A stretch of DNA of 64,000 bases from Lepidostoma basale (taxonomy: Eukaryota > Arthropoda > Insecta > Trichoptera > Lepidostomatidae): the NCBI GenBank assembly GCA_022606425.2, contig JAHDVF020000047.1:62001-126000 (forward strand), read 5' to 3'. A program made the position numbers and the translations under genes. The stretch's first letter is position 1; every line of letters begins with the position of its first letter. Positions 1 through 10,499 of this stretch are shown one piece after another. The notes beneath the pieces were generated by a model. It worked only from the letters and a program-made list of their open reading frames with translations, made no database searches and was not told where the DNA came from.

Positions 1-452
1 AAAAACTAACTAACCATCACGCCTTCTCCCCGAAGGGGTAGGCAGAAAGAATGGACTGCCGCACGTTTCTTTCCTGACATATTTCTCTCGCTTCATCAAC
101 ATTCATACATCGTGTCATGCACGCGCGTCGATTTCTCTGACTCGTCACATGGCCGACATTCAATATTTGATTTATTATATCGTGCCACGTTTTCCTCGGT
201 CTTCCTCTATTTGTGGTTCCATTTACATCGTTAATATGCAATTTTTTACCATTCTTTTTTCATTCATTCTTTCTATATGTCCGAACCATCTTAATGATCC
301 TCACTTTATCACACACAGAGTATCCACACATTCGTCTAAGAGATCTCATTTCTACAGCATTTATTCTACTTTCATCCTTCTTTTGCCAGTTCCATGCCAC
401 GCCTCGATACATAAGGGTCGGTGGAAGAACACCATTGTGCACTGCCATAAAA
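1..452 (-). mobile_element. LINE-A 3' fragment, (GTTA)n tail
   Basis: Read on the minus strand this encodes the C-terminal end of a non-LTR reverse transcriptase: HNGVLPPTLMY...WQKKDESRINAVEMRSLRRMC, then RGRPRKTWHD...RNRRACMTRCMNVDEAREIC and SAYPFGEKA-stop. The frame breaks near 250-260. The 3' end holds the CCCCTTCGGGG hairpin and a GTTAGTTAGTT tail at the window edge. Clade (RTE-like) is tentative. Confidence 0.8.
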
Positions 453-755
453 ATGTGTAAATATATAAAATAAAATATAAAATTGAACCGAGTTATTGAC
501 TATTCAATTGAAACACTGTTATAACATCACAATTGATTTATTTTCTTTGAAATTGTCGCGATAGCTGTTTCGCTAACCATTGTTAGTATCATCATGTGTT
601 ACATCTTTTGTAAACATACTACCCAAATACACGAACTCATCTACTTGCTCCAAATTTTCACCTTTCACGCTAATGTTGTAGACAGTCATGATTTCTTCTT
701 TATCTTTGATATATTATTTTTAAATTACCTAATTACCTATGACATTTCTTTTATA

Positions 756-935
756 GGTGGAAAGGAGACCTCGTGAAGATAGAAGAAGCAGAGGAACACC
801 CCCTATACGATGGTCTGATGACATCAGGAAAATCGCTGGTCACTAGATGCGAAAAGATCAAGATATGTGGAGAGTATGGGAGAAGCCTATGTCCAGCAAT
901 GGACAACATTGACTATTTAAGTAAGTAAGTAGGTT
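756..935 (+). mobile_element. LINE-B 3' fragment, (TAAG)n tail
   Basis: The segment reads RSRGTPPIRWSDDIRKIAGH, a DNA-proximal C-terminal motif common at LINE 3' ends, then stops. It ends in gtaagtaagtagg, matching the tail of the minus-strand copy at 55590-56215. Confidence 0.65.
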
Positions 936-1145
936 CATTTTACAGAATCGCTGTAAGATATGACGCTTTCTTTCCCAGTTGTAAAGAAATATTGTTTTAA
1001 TTGCATCCATTTACTCAGTCATTATTTTTAATAATCTTTTATCAAAATTTGGAAATATTTGTGCCGTTTCTAACTGCAAACTTAAAAAAGGTAACATAAA
1101 TGTTATTTAACGCTACTCTGTATTAACATTAATATGAGTTTTTTT

Positions 1146-2200
1146 TTAACTAACTAACCATCACGCATTTCCCCGGAGGGGTAGGCAGAGAGGATGGATC
1201 GCCACACTGGCCTGTCCTGGCATACCTCTCGAGCTTCCTCTACATCCATACATCGTACCATGCACGCACGTCGATTGTTCCGACTTCGAATGTGGCCGCC
1301 TTTAGTTTAGTAATTGATTAATTTGGTCATGCCATGTTTTCCTCGGTCGTCCTCGGCTTCTTTTCCCACTCACGCTGCTTGTGTACAACTTTTTAAGCAT
1401 TCTGCTCTCATCCATTCGTTCCATATGTCCGAACCATCTCAGGGATCCTTTTTTAATTTTATTCATGATGCAGTCATCTGCCTTACATTTCTTTCTTATT
1501 TCATCTTTCGGTATTCTATCATACAACGTTTTCCCGCACATTCTTCTTAGTGATCTCATTTCTACGGCGTTTATCCTGCTTTCATCCTTCTTTTGCCAGC
1601 TCCAAGCTTCACTTCCATACATGACGGTTGGCACTACAACTCCATTGTGTACTGCCATCTTTACTTCTGTGGATATATATCTATTTGCAGTAATGACTTT
1701 GAGTGCGCCATTCATTTTATTCCCAGCACCAACCCTCCTTTCTATGTCTTTCTCCATTTTTCCGTCCCTTGTAAACATGCTTCCCAGATACGTAAATTCT
1801 GTAACTTGCTCCAATTTCTCGCCCATCGCACTTATATCACAAATCGTCATACATTCTTCTTTCTCGAAAACCATCACTTTAGATTTAGACACATTCATCA
1901 CGAAGTCACTCTTTTTGCATGCCTCATACATCCTTGACACTAAGACTTGCAAATTTTCTTTACTGTCTACAGCGTCTATGCCTTCAAGTTCTTTCATACA
2001 CTTGTCCAAGTATAGATTGAACTAACTAACTAACTAACTAACCATCACGCCGTCTCCACGAAAGGGTAGGCGGAAAGAATGGACTGTCACACTTTTACTG
2101 ATGCGGCACTCCATCCTTCTCTTTTCGCCAATATGTATAGATTGAACTCCTTCGATAAATCTTCAACAATACCCGGGAGTCCATTATCAGTCAAGTGTAC
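1146..2200 (-). mobile_element. LINE-A 3' portion, longest copy in the window, with nested insert
   Basis: A 235-codon open frame (minus strand, 2009-1302) encodes the thumb and C-terminal part of a non-LTR RT. Visible blocks are VMNVSKSKVMVFEKEE, TEFTYLGSMFTRDGKMEKDI, HNGVVVPTVMYGSEAW and KKDESRINAVEMRSLRRMCG. It ends with RWFGHMERMDESR and RGRPRKTWHDQINQLLN. The catalytic YADD block is absent because the copy is 5'-truncated. The 3' end has a CCCCTCCGGGG hairpin and a GTTAGTTAG tail. Coding resumes at 2149 beyond a 111-bp nested element. Confidence 0.85.
2024..2134 (-). mobile_element. Short LINE-A-tailed element nested in LINE-A, with 14-bp target duplication
   Basis: The 111-bp insert ends in (GTTA)5 and carries the LINE-A terminal 60 bp. 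Its 5' part (GGCGAAAAGAGAAGGATGG) differs from LINE-A and recurs at 12096-12300. Perfect 14-bp direct repeats GTATAGATTGAACT flank it at 2010-2023 and 2135-2148, the signature of target-primed reverse transcription. It may be a separate subfamily or a SINE that borrows the LINE-A 3' tail. Confidence 0.85.
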
Positions 2201-2284
2201 TATTCCGCAAAATCCATTTCTGCTTATATATTTTATTTTGTTTTGCTTTTGGTTATTTTTATATCATTATAAGTGAAGCATAGG

Positions 2285-2375
2285 ACTGACAAAAGAAGAT
2301 GATAGGATAATAAATGCTGTAAAAAATGGGATCTCTTAGAAGAATTTATTGCGAATCTGCATATGATACTCGTAG
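2285..2375 (+). mobile_element. LINE-A fragment
   Basis: Degenerate plus-strand match to the CTGGCAAAAGAAGGATGAAA / ATGAGATCTCTTAGAAGAAT region (WQKKDESR...MRSLRRM) of LINE-A. No terminus is preserved. Confidence 0.55.
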
Positions 2376-2399
2376 AATGTCAAATGCAAAAAAACAAAT

Positions 2400-2790
2400 T
2401 GAATGCAGTGAAGAAGTGAATGCATGATATTCAATATTTGATTTGACGAATTTTTTTATGAATTAAAACACTGTCTTTTCCACTTTTGTGTTTATTTTTC
2501 TCGACGTGTTTCGAAGGCACATCTTCATCGTCAAGTTATATCATTCTCCCGATGATAAAGGTGTAAGCCTTCGAAAAATATTGGGAAAAATAAACTCAAA
2601 AGTGGAAAACACATAAAAAAAAATCATCATTATGAATTTCATTTATTTGATCGTGCCACGTTTTCTCGGTCTTCCTCTATTTCTAGTTCCATTTACATCG
2701 TTAATTAATACTTTTTTACCATTCTTTCTTCATTCGTTCTTTCCATGTGTCCAAACCATTTATTATTTTGTTCATAACACCATATTCAAT
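2400..2790 (-). mobile_element. LINE-A fragment split by an F2 palindrome
   Basis: Left part near 2429-2445 (ATTCAATATTTGATTT) and right part 2640-2790 (TTGATCGTGCCACGTTTTC onward) are adjacent in other LINE-A copies. Here an F2 palindrome at 2455-2635 separates them, so the palindrome inserted after the LINE. Confidence 0.6.
2455..2635. mobile_element. Palindromic MITE-like element, family F2
   Basis: Arms ATTAAAACACTGTCTTTTCC and its reverse near 2600-2625 enclose two facing modules of the form GATGAAGG...CCTTCGAAA. Similar copies lie at 6690-6785, 7135-7315, 10285-10478 and 37790-37885. No ORF is present, so the element is non-autonomous. Confidence 0.65.
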
Positions 2791-3351
2791 ATTATAAGTT
2801 AAATTATAATAATCTTCAAAACTTTTTTAAAAGATTACACATGCAACGCCACTGCATATTGTGAAAAAATAAATGTTACCGTTTTCTTTTCTACAAATTC
2901 ATCATTTTTGATAGAAATTTTCTGTCGTGAACAAGTTTATGGTTCATAAATTTAATCTAATATTTAAATTAGTTAAACGTTGTTTACAAAATAGAGTTTT
3001 AATCTTTGAATATAAAATACACAAACTTTGTAACAGTATTGTTTATAAATTGTGTTTTAATGTTAATTATTATATAGCATGCGAATTAGTTATCACTTTA
3101 GCGTTTGTCATATTAACATACGTATTATTCATTTGCATTAATGTTGAGTAATTCTACTTTCTTCTGATCTTACTGCAAACACATTATTTCACATCATTCT
3201 AACCATTGTGCAATTCGATCATGAAGAACGATTCTCCGAAACAGACAAGAAAAGGGCTCTCTGCGACCTCGTTTTGATGTACAACGATTTAAAACTCTTC
3301 TCATTATTCTTCTTCTTCTAGACCTTTGGTCTGTTCCTGTAATCAGGTTGC

Positions 3352-3560
3352 TAGTTTAGAGGAAGACCGAGGAAAAGAGGAAAACGTGGCACAATCAATT
3401 GAATTAAATATTGCATGTCGGCCACGTGAGGAGTCGGACAAATCGATTTACGTGCATGACACGATGTATGAATGTTGAGGAAACAAAAGAAGTATGTCAG
3501 ATAAAAAAATTGTGGCAGTCCATTTATTCAAGATTCAAGATGATGATTTTTGATGGTTAG
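3352..3560 (+). mobile_element. LINE-A 3' fragment
   Basis: Starts in GAGGAAGACCGAGGAAAAG (RGRPRKT region), passes through CCACGTGAGGAGTCGGA and CATGACACGATGTATGAATG, and ends in GATGGTTAGTA. Several frameshifts are present and the hairpin is lost. Confidence 0.7.
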
Positions 3561-3561
3561 T

Positions 3562-4110
3562 ATTCTTCTTCTTTTTATCCTGTCACACCTCCGTGGTGCA
3601 TAGGACCTCAAGGAATCTTCTCCACCTGACTCTATTGCATACCTGATGCCTAACATCATCCCGAGTGAGGCCTGCTGCTTTAACCTCGTCCTGCAGGGTT
3701 CTTCTCCAGGTAGCTCTAGGTCTGCCTCGCTTCCTCTTTCCCCCCATAGGGGACCAGTCTAGTGCACCCTGAGCGATGCAGGCTGGATTCCATCTCAGAG
3801 TGTGACCGATCCACTGCCATTTGCGTCTAGCGTTTTGTTCTCTAATTGGCTTTTCGCCTGCCATAGTCCAGAGAACGGCATGTGACACTGTTTGGGGCCA
3901 ATAGATCTTGAATATGTTAGTAAACTCCCAGATATCCCTCCATCTCTTTGGTGGTCTTCCGGCGGGACGGTAGCTGGCAGGAATCTGATGCGCCACAGTG
4001 TGTGGGATTCTGGTGGGATCCATCCTCTACGCATTCCAGTATCTTCTGCGTTGTCTGCCCTATCTCACGACAACTTCCACCTTTCAGATTTCGCGAATAA
4101 CCGTGGCACT
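3562..4110 (-). mobile_element. LINE-C 3' fragment with (GAA)n tail
   Basis: A minus-strand frame of 146 codons encodes NARRKWQWIGHTLRWNP, RGRPRATWRRTLQDEVKAAG and DRVRWRRF-like NRVRWRRFLEVLC. This is the RNase-H-less C-terminal tail typical of RTE-type LINEs. A (GAA)n-like tail sits at 3563-3577. The 5' end is truncated. A second copy lies at 20405-20750 on the plus strand. Confidence 0.75.
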
Positions 4111-4146
4111 TTGTACTCCATTTAAAATTATGAATACAAATTAAAA

Positions 4147-4556
4147 CGTCGGTTTTCTAGAAGTTTTAGTATAGTACGAGTATATGGGAATAACACGTTT
4201 TGCCTTACCAAGGCATTATAAAATGATAATATCTTCTTCTTTTTCTTCAAGTGCCCTGCCGGGTCCTCCCAACGTTGGCGATCGACTCCCTCACGTTTCG
4301 CAGCCAGGACATCTGTCTCCTACCAGGCCCTCGGCGTCCCTTAATTTTCTTCTCCAATATCAGTTGGAGAAGGTAGTACTTTTCCCCACGCAGTATATGA
4401 CCCAGATGTAAAATCTTCCGAAACTTGATAGTTGATAATAGTTCCCTGTCAACTCTAGTTCGCCTAAGGACTTAGTAAGGCGATAATATCTTAGTAAGGC
4501 GAAATATGACATTCCCATAAACTATAATAAAACTTCTAAAAAACAGACGTTTTTAT
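4147..4556. mobile_element. Palindromic MITE-like element F1 interrupted by LINE-D
   Basis: The left arm AAAACGTCGGTTTTCTAGAA and right arm ACTTCTAAAAAACAGACGTT are inverted copies. The inner modules read TAAGGCGAAATATGACATTC facing the reverse. The element was split by the LINE-D copy at 4236-4481. Confidence 0.7.
4236..4481 (-). mobile_element. LINE-D 3' fragment nested in F1, 11-bp flanking repeats
   Basis: GATAATATCTT occurs at 4225-4235 and 4482-4492, flanking the insert. The insert starts with TTCTTCTTTTTCTTCAAGTG, which is the reverse of a (GAA)n tail. It aligns along its length with the plus-strand copy at 58565-59040. It is severely 5'-truncated. Confidence 0.75.
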
Positions 4557-4984
4557 TCGTTTAAACGATACTTAATTATTTTATAAACTCCTGCGTTTTG
4601 GAACAAATAAGTATATTTTTTTCATGACGATTACCCGCAGAAAGCCCAGTATTGACTGTTCATATAATATAGCATGCAGAACCAACCTGCCTTTGGTGAT
4701 TTTGATGTTGAATTTCGTCAATTAGAACATTTTATAGTCAGTGTTTATAACGAATGCGCTTGACCCGAATATAGAAATAAAATACATAATTGGAGTTGCA
4801 TGTGTTACATTCAATAAAATAACAACCTTATTTCGCAACGATAATCTTAACCTGAAACTCCGACATAGAATAAAATAATTATAATAATAAATTGTATAAT
4901 TTATGAAGCGCTATTTTTATAAATTAATCATCACAAGAGCGCTGTAGAAAATCCTCCGTTTTATAAACTAGTTAAAAATAAACA

Positions 4985-5300
4985 TTTCTCTTTTCCTTTT
5001 TATGTGCTTTGTATAAACAACACTTACATTTAAAAAATTTAAATTACATAGACATGTTTCGGACAACCAGTCCTTCTTCAGTGATACATATTATAAAGAT
5101 TTAAAGATTTAAAATATTAAAAAAATGTTTACATGATCTGACAGATGTTATAACGATTTATTTATAAATAAATCTAACAATTTCATAATATTTTAAATAT
5201 GTATCTTTATAATATGTATCATTGAAGAAGACTGGTTGTCCGAAACATGTTTATGTAATTTTAAGTATATAACAAAAGAAAAATAGAAATAAAGCACCTA
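4985..5300. mobile_element. Palindromic element F3 with hammerhead-like modules
   Basis: The left module GACATGTTTCGGACAACCAG...CTTCAG at 5051-5081 and the right module near 5225-5250 are inverted copies enclosing about 150 bp of AT-rich DNA. The outer arms include CAACACTTAC and, on the right, ACAACACAACATGGCAAATA. The same outer sequence recurs at 38230-38330 and 32955-33000. Confidence 0.7.
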
Positions 5301-5339
5301 CAACACAACATGGCAAATATAGAAGAAAAATAAACATAT

Positions 5340-5770
5340 TTAGTATGGTGGCGGCACCTGACGCAGTTGATCAACATTTACATTACGAAAGGATAATTTG
5401 AAAATGTGCATTTTAAGTCTCGATCTAAACTCTGGCGGATGCTCAAAGCACTTAAGGTCTGCTGGAAGATTGTTCCAGGCTGAAGGGCCGGCTACCGCGA
5501 AGGCTCGACAGCGTTTTAGCACAGACAATCTACCGATCGCAGAAGACTTATATATAAACTGGTGCCTTTTCATGCAACGCCTTAAAGTCCGACTAACGGA
5601 GCTTGTATTGTATCCTTTCTGGACATTCAGCTAAAAACGCTTCTTTAGATGGTGTGATGACATGACAAATCTTCAACACACCCTTTATCAGTCTTGCTGC
5701 TGCATTGAATGCAGACTGGAGTTTATTTGCTTGCTGTATGATATTTACACAAAATATGGTTTAATTATAC
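5340..5770 (-). mobile_element. CR1/Jockey-like LINE 3' fragment
   Basis: Minus-strand residues FAVAGPSAWNNLPADLKCFE followed by FRSRLKMHIFKL match the well-known C-terminal end of CR1/Jockey-type reverse transcriptases (a pattern like SVAGPxxWNxLP...FKxxLKxxLF). The frame ends in a stop near 5340. It is unrelated in sequence to LINE-A to LINE-H. Confidence 0.75.
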
Positions 5771-5989
5771 TGAAAACATTACCGTAGTGATTTTTTCTTC
5801 TTTATTATCAGATAAATGGATTTTCCCTCGCTGCCTTATTACCTATTTTTTTTCTTCCCACTAGTTAAACCCGTGTTACGTTTGTTTTAATAGAATGTTT
5901 GTAAAAGCTTTATACAAATACTTATTGTTTCTAATAATTTATCATTGTTTTGTGAACAATTATATAAAACTCCAGATTAAATACTAAAT

Positions 5990-6135
5990 ATTGATAAAAC
6001 CGTCAGTTTTCTGGAAATTTTATTATAAAACAAACTAACTAACTAACAATCACGCCGTCTCCCCGAGGTAGTAGGCAGAAATAATGGTTTGCCACACTTT
6101 TCTTTCCTGACATACTTCTCTCGGTTCCTCAGCAT
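5990..6135 (-). mobile_element. F1 arm fragment (to 6030) abutting a LINE-A 3' end
   Basis: CCGTCAGTTTTCTGGAAATT at 5999-6018 is a lone F1 arm. It is followed by (GTTA)n reversed and a LINE-A 3' end (CACGCCGTCTCCCCGAGG) that stops near 6135. Confidence 0.6.
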
Positions 6136-6184
6136 TTATTTTCTCATTGCACGACAAATTTTCAAATACTGACATTAGGAATGT

Positions 6185-6505
6185 AGAGGTGAAGAAAGTA
6201 TTATAAACGAAATTCTGAAATGATCATTGGGTTGGTTTGAGCATATGAAAAGCATGGATGAAGAAATAATGGTTAAGAAAGTATACATTTACGATGTAAA
6301 TGGAGTATGGACTCGAGGAAGATATGGAATGACTAAATTAATAAAATTTTAAAGGTTGGCCATGTTAGAAGTCGGAACAATCGACGCGCATACATGATTC
6401 GTTGTATGAGTGTGTGCAAGCTAGAGCGGAGTGACAGGATAGAGTTGTGTGGCGGTCCATTCCCTCTGTTTACCCTGCCAGTGAAACAGCGTGATGTTTT
6501 ATTGT
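6185..6505 (+). mobile_element. LINE-A subfamily with (GTT)n-type tail
   Basis: Reads WFEHMKSMDEE-like, VNGVWTRGRYGMTK, HVRSRNNRRAYMIRCMS and ends AAACAGCGTGATGTTTTATT-GTTGTTG. The tail is GTT-based rather than GTTA, as in the copies at 20805-21325 and 54425-54530. Several frameshifts are present. Confidence 0.65.
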
Positions 6506-6689
6506 TGTTGTGGTATATGATGCAATATGGGAACACTTATTAACCGTTATTAAAATCTAATGTATGCAGTTCAATTCCTCGATTTTAATCTCATTTCATG
6601 AGTTTCTTGTGGTACAACTAGTTTTTTTCTTTTTGATATATCATACTGAAGGTATTACTGTGGAATTCTATAATGGCAATTTTTTTCAA

Positions 6690-6785
6690 TCAAAATACTA
6701 TTTTTGACGGTATAAAACCTTCGAAAAATGTCGAGAAAAATAATTCAAAATGTGGAAAAACGGTGTTTTAATTCATTAAAAAAAC
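6690..6785. mobile_element. F2 half-palindrome
   Basis: CCTTCGAAAAATGTCGAGAA then AAAACGGTGTTTTAATTCAT matches the right arm of F2. The left arm is missing or decayed. Confidence 0.55.
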
Positions 6786-6839
6786 CTTGATACATTTTGA
6801 TAAACTTGACACTGATATTCCATTATGACAATTTGTTTT

Positions 6840-7130
6840 ATTAACTTGGAACTTGAATCTTCTGACGAGAGATTCAGAGGCTCAGCTCTAATGGCTATTC
6901 CTCTTACGTCTGTAGGAACATTGTTGGAATGTGATTTGGTAGTTGTTTTATGCTAAATGTATGGCCCGGAGTGTCTCCCCGAAAGAGAGCGAGGGGGGAT
7001 TTAGGGTTTATGATAAAGTCTTACATTATTGTCAAGGAATGGAAGACCAGTTATGGTTAGGATTGTATTTATAAAAAAAAAGTATGTTCCCGAGGGGAAG
7101 ATAAGACAAGCAGTGCCTGGATGGAGTTGT
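6840..7130 (-). repeat. Dispersed repeat, second copy at 42495-42800; LTR-promoter-like
   Basis: ATTCCTCTTACGTCTGTAGG and GGCCCGGAGTGTCTCCCCGA line up in order with the reverse complement of 42495-42800. The other copy preserves a TATATAAG box. The family is not recognised. A solo LTR or a Penelope/LTR-like promoter region is possible. Confidence 0.5.
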
Positions 7131-7134
7131 GGTA

Positions 7135-7315
7135 ATAATTAATTAAAACACTGTTTATTCCACTTTTGAATTTATTTTACTCGACATGTTTCAATGGTTT
7201 ACACCGTCATCATCGGAAGAACGATATAAAATTTTTGATTTAATAAAGATATACTCGTAAATACTTCAGAACATAAGGAAAAATAAACTAAATGTCGAAA
7301 AAACGATGTTTTACG
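7135..7315. mobile_element. Palindromic element F2
   Basis: Left arm AATTAAAACACTGTTTATTC, module CGACATGTTTCAATGG...CATCATCGG, and decayed right arm AAAAATAAACTAAATGTCGA. The right module is largely degenerated. Confidence 0.6.
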
Positions 7316-7824
7316 ACACGATTATGATAAAAACGACTCACAAGTCGTTATAATTTCTTGTAAGACACTGATATATTCACCTGCAGTAGTATAATGTTCA
7401 ATGAATATGATTTATTTTCACACATTCCTCTAGTGTTTACCAATATAATTGTAGAATTCTCGATTCGAATGTTCGTGTGAACGTCAATTTTCTTTAAGAG
7501 AGAGTACCTCTTCACTGATAACCAGCTACCGAGTGACAGTGCTATACTTTTACACATTTCTTCTATTATACAATTGCAATATTTCACTTATCATATCATC
7601 TGTAAAAGTAATAATTTGTCAGTGAGCATGGACCTGGCAAAAAAACGATAAAATTATTTTTATGTGTCCCGTTTTGTAAAATGTGCACCTTTGGAAAAGA
7701 GTGCCTGAACTAGGTCTTTGGTAGTCTCTTAAATTTGACGTCACTATCCTTATTCTTAATAATAGCTTGGAGGTTATTCCATGACACGAACCCGCAACGC
7801 TGAAAGCACAATCGTATACACTTA

Positions 7825-8065
7825 ATTAAACAAACAAACCATCACGCCGTTTCCCCGTAGGGTTAGGCGGAGACAATGGACCGCCACTCTTCTATCCTGG
7901 CACACCTCTCTAGATTCTTCCACATTCATACAGCATGTCATACACGTACGTCGATTTTTCCGACTTCCAACATGACCAACCGTTAAATTTTGATTAATTT
8001 GGTCATGCCATATTTTCCTCGGTCTGCCTCGACTCCGTACTCCATTTACATCATTTACGTATACT
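7825..8065 (-). mobile_element. LINE-A subfamily, (GTTT)n tail
   Basis: AAACAAACAAACCATCACGC (the tail reversed) is followed by the hairpin region and the ACGTACGTCGATTTTTCCGA (RNRRACM) segment, ending in GTATACTTTTTTTATG. The tail unit is GTTT. Confidence 0.7.
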
Positions 8066-8099
8066 TTTTTTATGAATTAAACTATGTCGTTCTCCTGGT

Positions 8100-8170
8100 G
8101 ATGAAGGTGTAAGCTTCGCTCATACAATTCCTAAGCCTGCCCCCATCCACACGGGACTTACATTAGCTGG
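8100..8170. repeat. Small repeat shared with 51240-51480
   Basis: CCTAAGCCTGCCCCCATCCA-type sequence and GGGACTTAC match CCTAAGCCCGTCCCCCGTCC...GGGACTTAC in intron 2 of the cuticular gene. The family is not recognised. Confidence 0.4.
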
Positions 8171-8224
8171 GGAATGCACCAGAAAAAAAGCAAAAGGCAT
8201 AGGCGTGTTATAGTAATTGTAATC

Positions 8225-8590
8225 TTCTTCTTCTTCAAGTGCCTTGTCGGGTCCCCCCAACGATGGTGATTACCTTGGCGAACCTGTCCCTCTCTACACT
8301 TCCGATGCCCGTCTACTTCCTTACGTTTCGCAGCCAGGACATTTGTCTCGTACCGGAGTATCGCGACGGGCCCTTGGCGTCCCTCAATTTTCCCCTCCAA
8401 TAGATTGGAGAAGGTGGTACTTTTTCCCACGCAGTCATATACTGTGTGAAGGTGAACCCAGATGTGAAATCTTCCGAACCTTGATAGTTGATAACAGTTC
8501 CCTGTTAACTCTAGCTCGCCTCAGGACTTCGGTATTGGTATCCATGTCTGTCATTTCTAACACGGGAGGGGAGCTATAGCAGCACAAATT
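8225..8590 (-). mobile_element. LINE-D 3' fragment
   Basis: Minus-strand text includes YCMGKSTTFSN-like GKSTTFSNLLEGKIEGRQG and a C-terminal tail ending before (GAA)n at 8231. It aligns with 58700-59035. Frameshifts are present. Confidence 0.7.
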
Positions 8591-8789
8591 GTTTTATTTT
8601 ATTCGTCACGCTGCAAAACCAACCTGCCAAAAGTTATGCATGTGGGTAGAGCAATCTCGTTGCTTAATTTTGAGGATTTCTAAATGTTCAAGTTTGTTTA
8701 ATTTATTGCTATTGTTAACTATTGTTAAAAAAATACATTATTGCGTAATTGTGAGGTTAGAGACGACTTAAATTAAAACGTCTGTAATG

Positions 8790-9414
8790 TTTGTGATCTT
8801 TGTATAAATAAATTATGATGAATGATAGTCTTCAGACTGATACTCCATAAATACAAGATCCTAGAGCACCACACATGGAGACATCTTGCTTAGCTAGAAT
8901 AGTTTCCTTCCGATAATTTGCCAATATGAAATTAAAATCAATATTTTCTGTTTATTCATCGCCACACGGTTCAATTGGTAACATATAAAAATCACCACTA
9001 ATAATTCAGTAATATTTATAACACAAAAAGCTAACATAATTGTAGATTTATGTTAAGAACGCGTGATTAAGTAATTTATTGCAAATTTCCCATTTCCTAC
9101 TCATTAAATTTAACATGTGTTTAGAAAACAACGAATATAAAGTATTGCTATTAAATCTTGCAAAATATTTTTTAGAATTAAATCATTCGTTGTGAAACTT
9201 AAAAATTCTCGTATCCGATGAGATAAGCATATTGTGTGATTACAATTGTATGCGATTTCATATGCCAATTTAAAGATATAGATCATATTATTTTATTATT
9301 ACCAACAAATTCTACATTTTTATTAACGAGGTATTTGAATTTGTGGATGCGAATAATCAACAATGCTCAATGACCAAACGTACATAATTTTATTTGCCAA
9401 TTGTTATTATTATT
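8790..9414. other. No gene or recognised repeat
   Basis: AT-rich DNA with no convincing ORF, repeat terminus or RNA gene. Confidence 0.5.
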
Positions 9415-9620
9415 AAATTGTAAATAAAACACTTGTTTTTCACCACATGAGTTATTATATTTTACACGACTAGTTTCGGAAGCTACAGATGCTTCCATCC
9501 ACAGGTTTAAATATTAATTAATATTTAAACCTGTATATGGAAATATCTGTAGCTTCCAAAACTAATCGTGTAAAATATAATAACTCAAGTGGTGAAAAAC
9601 AAGTGTTTTATTTACAATTT
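9415..9620. mobile_element. Near-perfect 206-bp palindrome (family F5)
   Basis: AAATTGTAAATAAAACACTT at the left returns as AAGTGTTTTATTTACAATTT at the right. The arms of about 103 bp differ at only about seven positions and meet at ATTAATTAAT. Each arm carries GGAAGC-loop-GCTTCC followed by GAAACTAGTC (left arm, minus strand). No coding capacity. Confidence 0.85.
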
Positions 9621-9689
9621 AATCATGTCCTACCACAAAGTGAATGCCGAAACAATAAATAACATTATTATTATTATTTTTACAACGAA

Positions 9690-9875
9690 GCCAAATCGAT
9701 GTAATGGGTATAGCTAGCAAATTGATTCGCATTACATGTGATAGGGAGCTATTGTTATATGAATTTTACACCAGACCAAAGACAGCGTGATAATCACGCT
9801 GCCGTCGAACGGAATCGAACCCGGGACCTTCGGTTTAGCAGTCATAACACTTACCACTAAGCCACGAAGGTCGTC
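9690..9875 (-). mobile_element. tRNA-derived SINE, family SINE1
   Basis: On the minus strand the head reads GACGACCTTCGTGGCTTAGT with box A-like sequence and box B GGTTCGATTCC-like. The body carries GGTCTGGTGTAAAATTC and ends in a decayed ACATGTAATGC segment. Copies at 16069-16318, 18777-18978, 19205-19445, 29060-29255 and 29290-29440. Confidence 0.75.
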
Positions 9876-9934
9876 TCTTATTAACACTATATTATCAACT
9901 TATTATCTATTCTCTAATAAATAATCCATTCTTT

Positions 9935-10200
9935 TGGTTATCACACTATAATACTTTAACATTATCAACTGTTAAAATTTAAAACGGTGTTTTATGGTAT
10001 CACAATTTTTTTTTTATTGTTCGCGAAAGCTGTTTCGCCAACTGACGTTGGCGTCATCTGGTGTTACAATATTTTTACGTTTAAATTTATTGTAACACCT
10101 GATGATGCCAAAATCAGTTGTCGAAGCAGCTGTTGCGAAAAATAGAAAATATATTAAAAATTATCATATTGTAAAACAGCGTTTTAAATTTTAAAAGGTT
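9935..10200. mobile_element. Palindromic element F4
   Basis: Left module (minus) CAGATGACGCCAACGTCAGT...GCGAAACAGCT; right module (plus) CTGATGATGCCAAAATCAGT...GAAGCAGCTG. The outer arms are AAAACGGTGTTTTATGG and its inverse ending at AAACAGCGTTTTAAATTTTA. No ORF. Confidence 0.7.
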
Positions 10201-10284
10201 TTTATCTAATAGTATAGAAAGTAAAATGTATTTGAAGTTTAATACCTTAAACACAACGACGTCTTTCATTAATTATTCTATCGT

Positions 10285-10478
10285 GACGATTTTTTTATTA
10301 ATTGAAACACTGTTTTTTTCCACTTTTGAGTTAATTTTTCTTGATACATTTCTAGGGTTAACAGGCCAAACGATATTTAAATATGTTTTTTTTATATTGT
10401 TCCCCCGATAATGAAGATAAAAAACATAAACAGAAAAATAAACTTGAAAGTAGAAAAACAGTGTTTTAATTAAATATT
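10285..10478. mobile_element. Palindromic element F2
   Basis: Arms ATTGAAACACTGTTTTTTTC and AAACAGTGTTTTAATTAAAT are inverted copies. The central part is degenerate (CCCGATAATGAAGATAAA). A fragment of the same family lies at about 10625-10660. Confidence 0.65.
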
Positions 10479-10499
10479 ATGAATGAAAAACATTGAAAG

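Noticed and set aside
1381..2025. 214-codon plus-strand frame antisense to the LINE-A copy
   Set aside because: Shadow of the minus-strand RT coding sequence, which has clear RT motifs.
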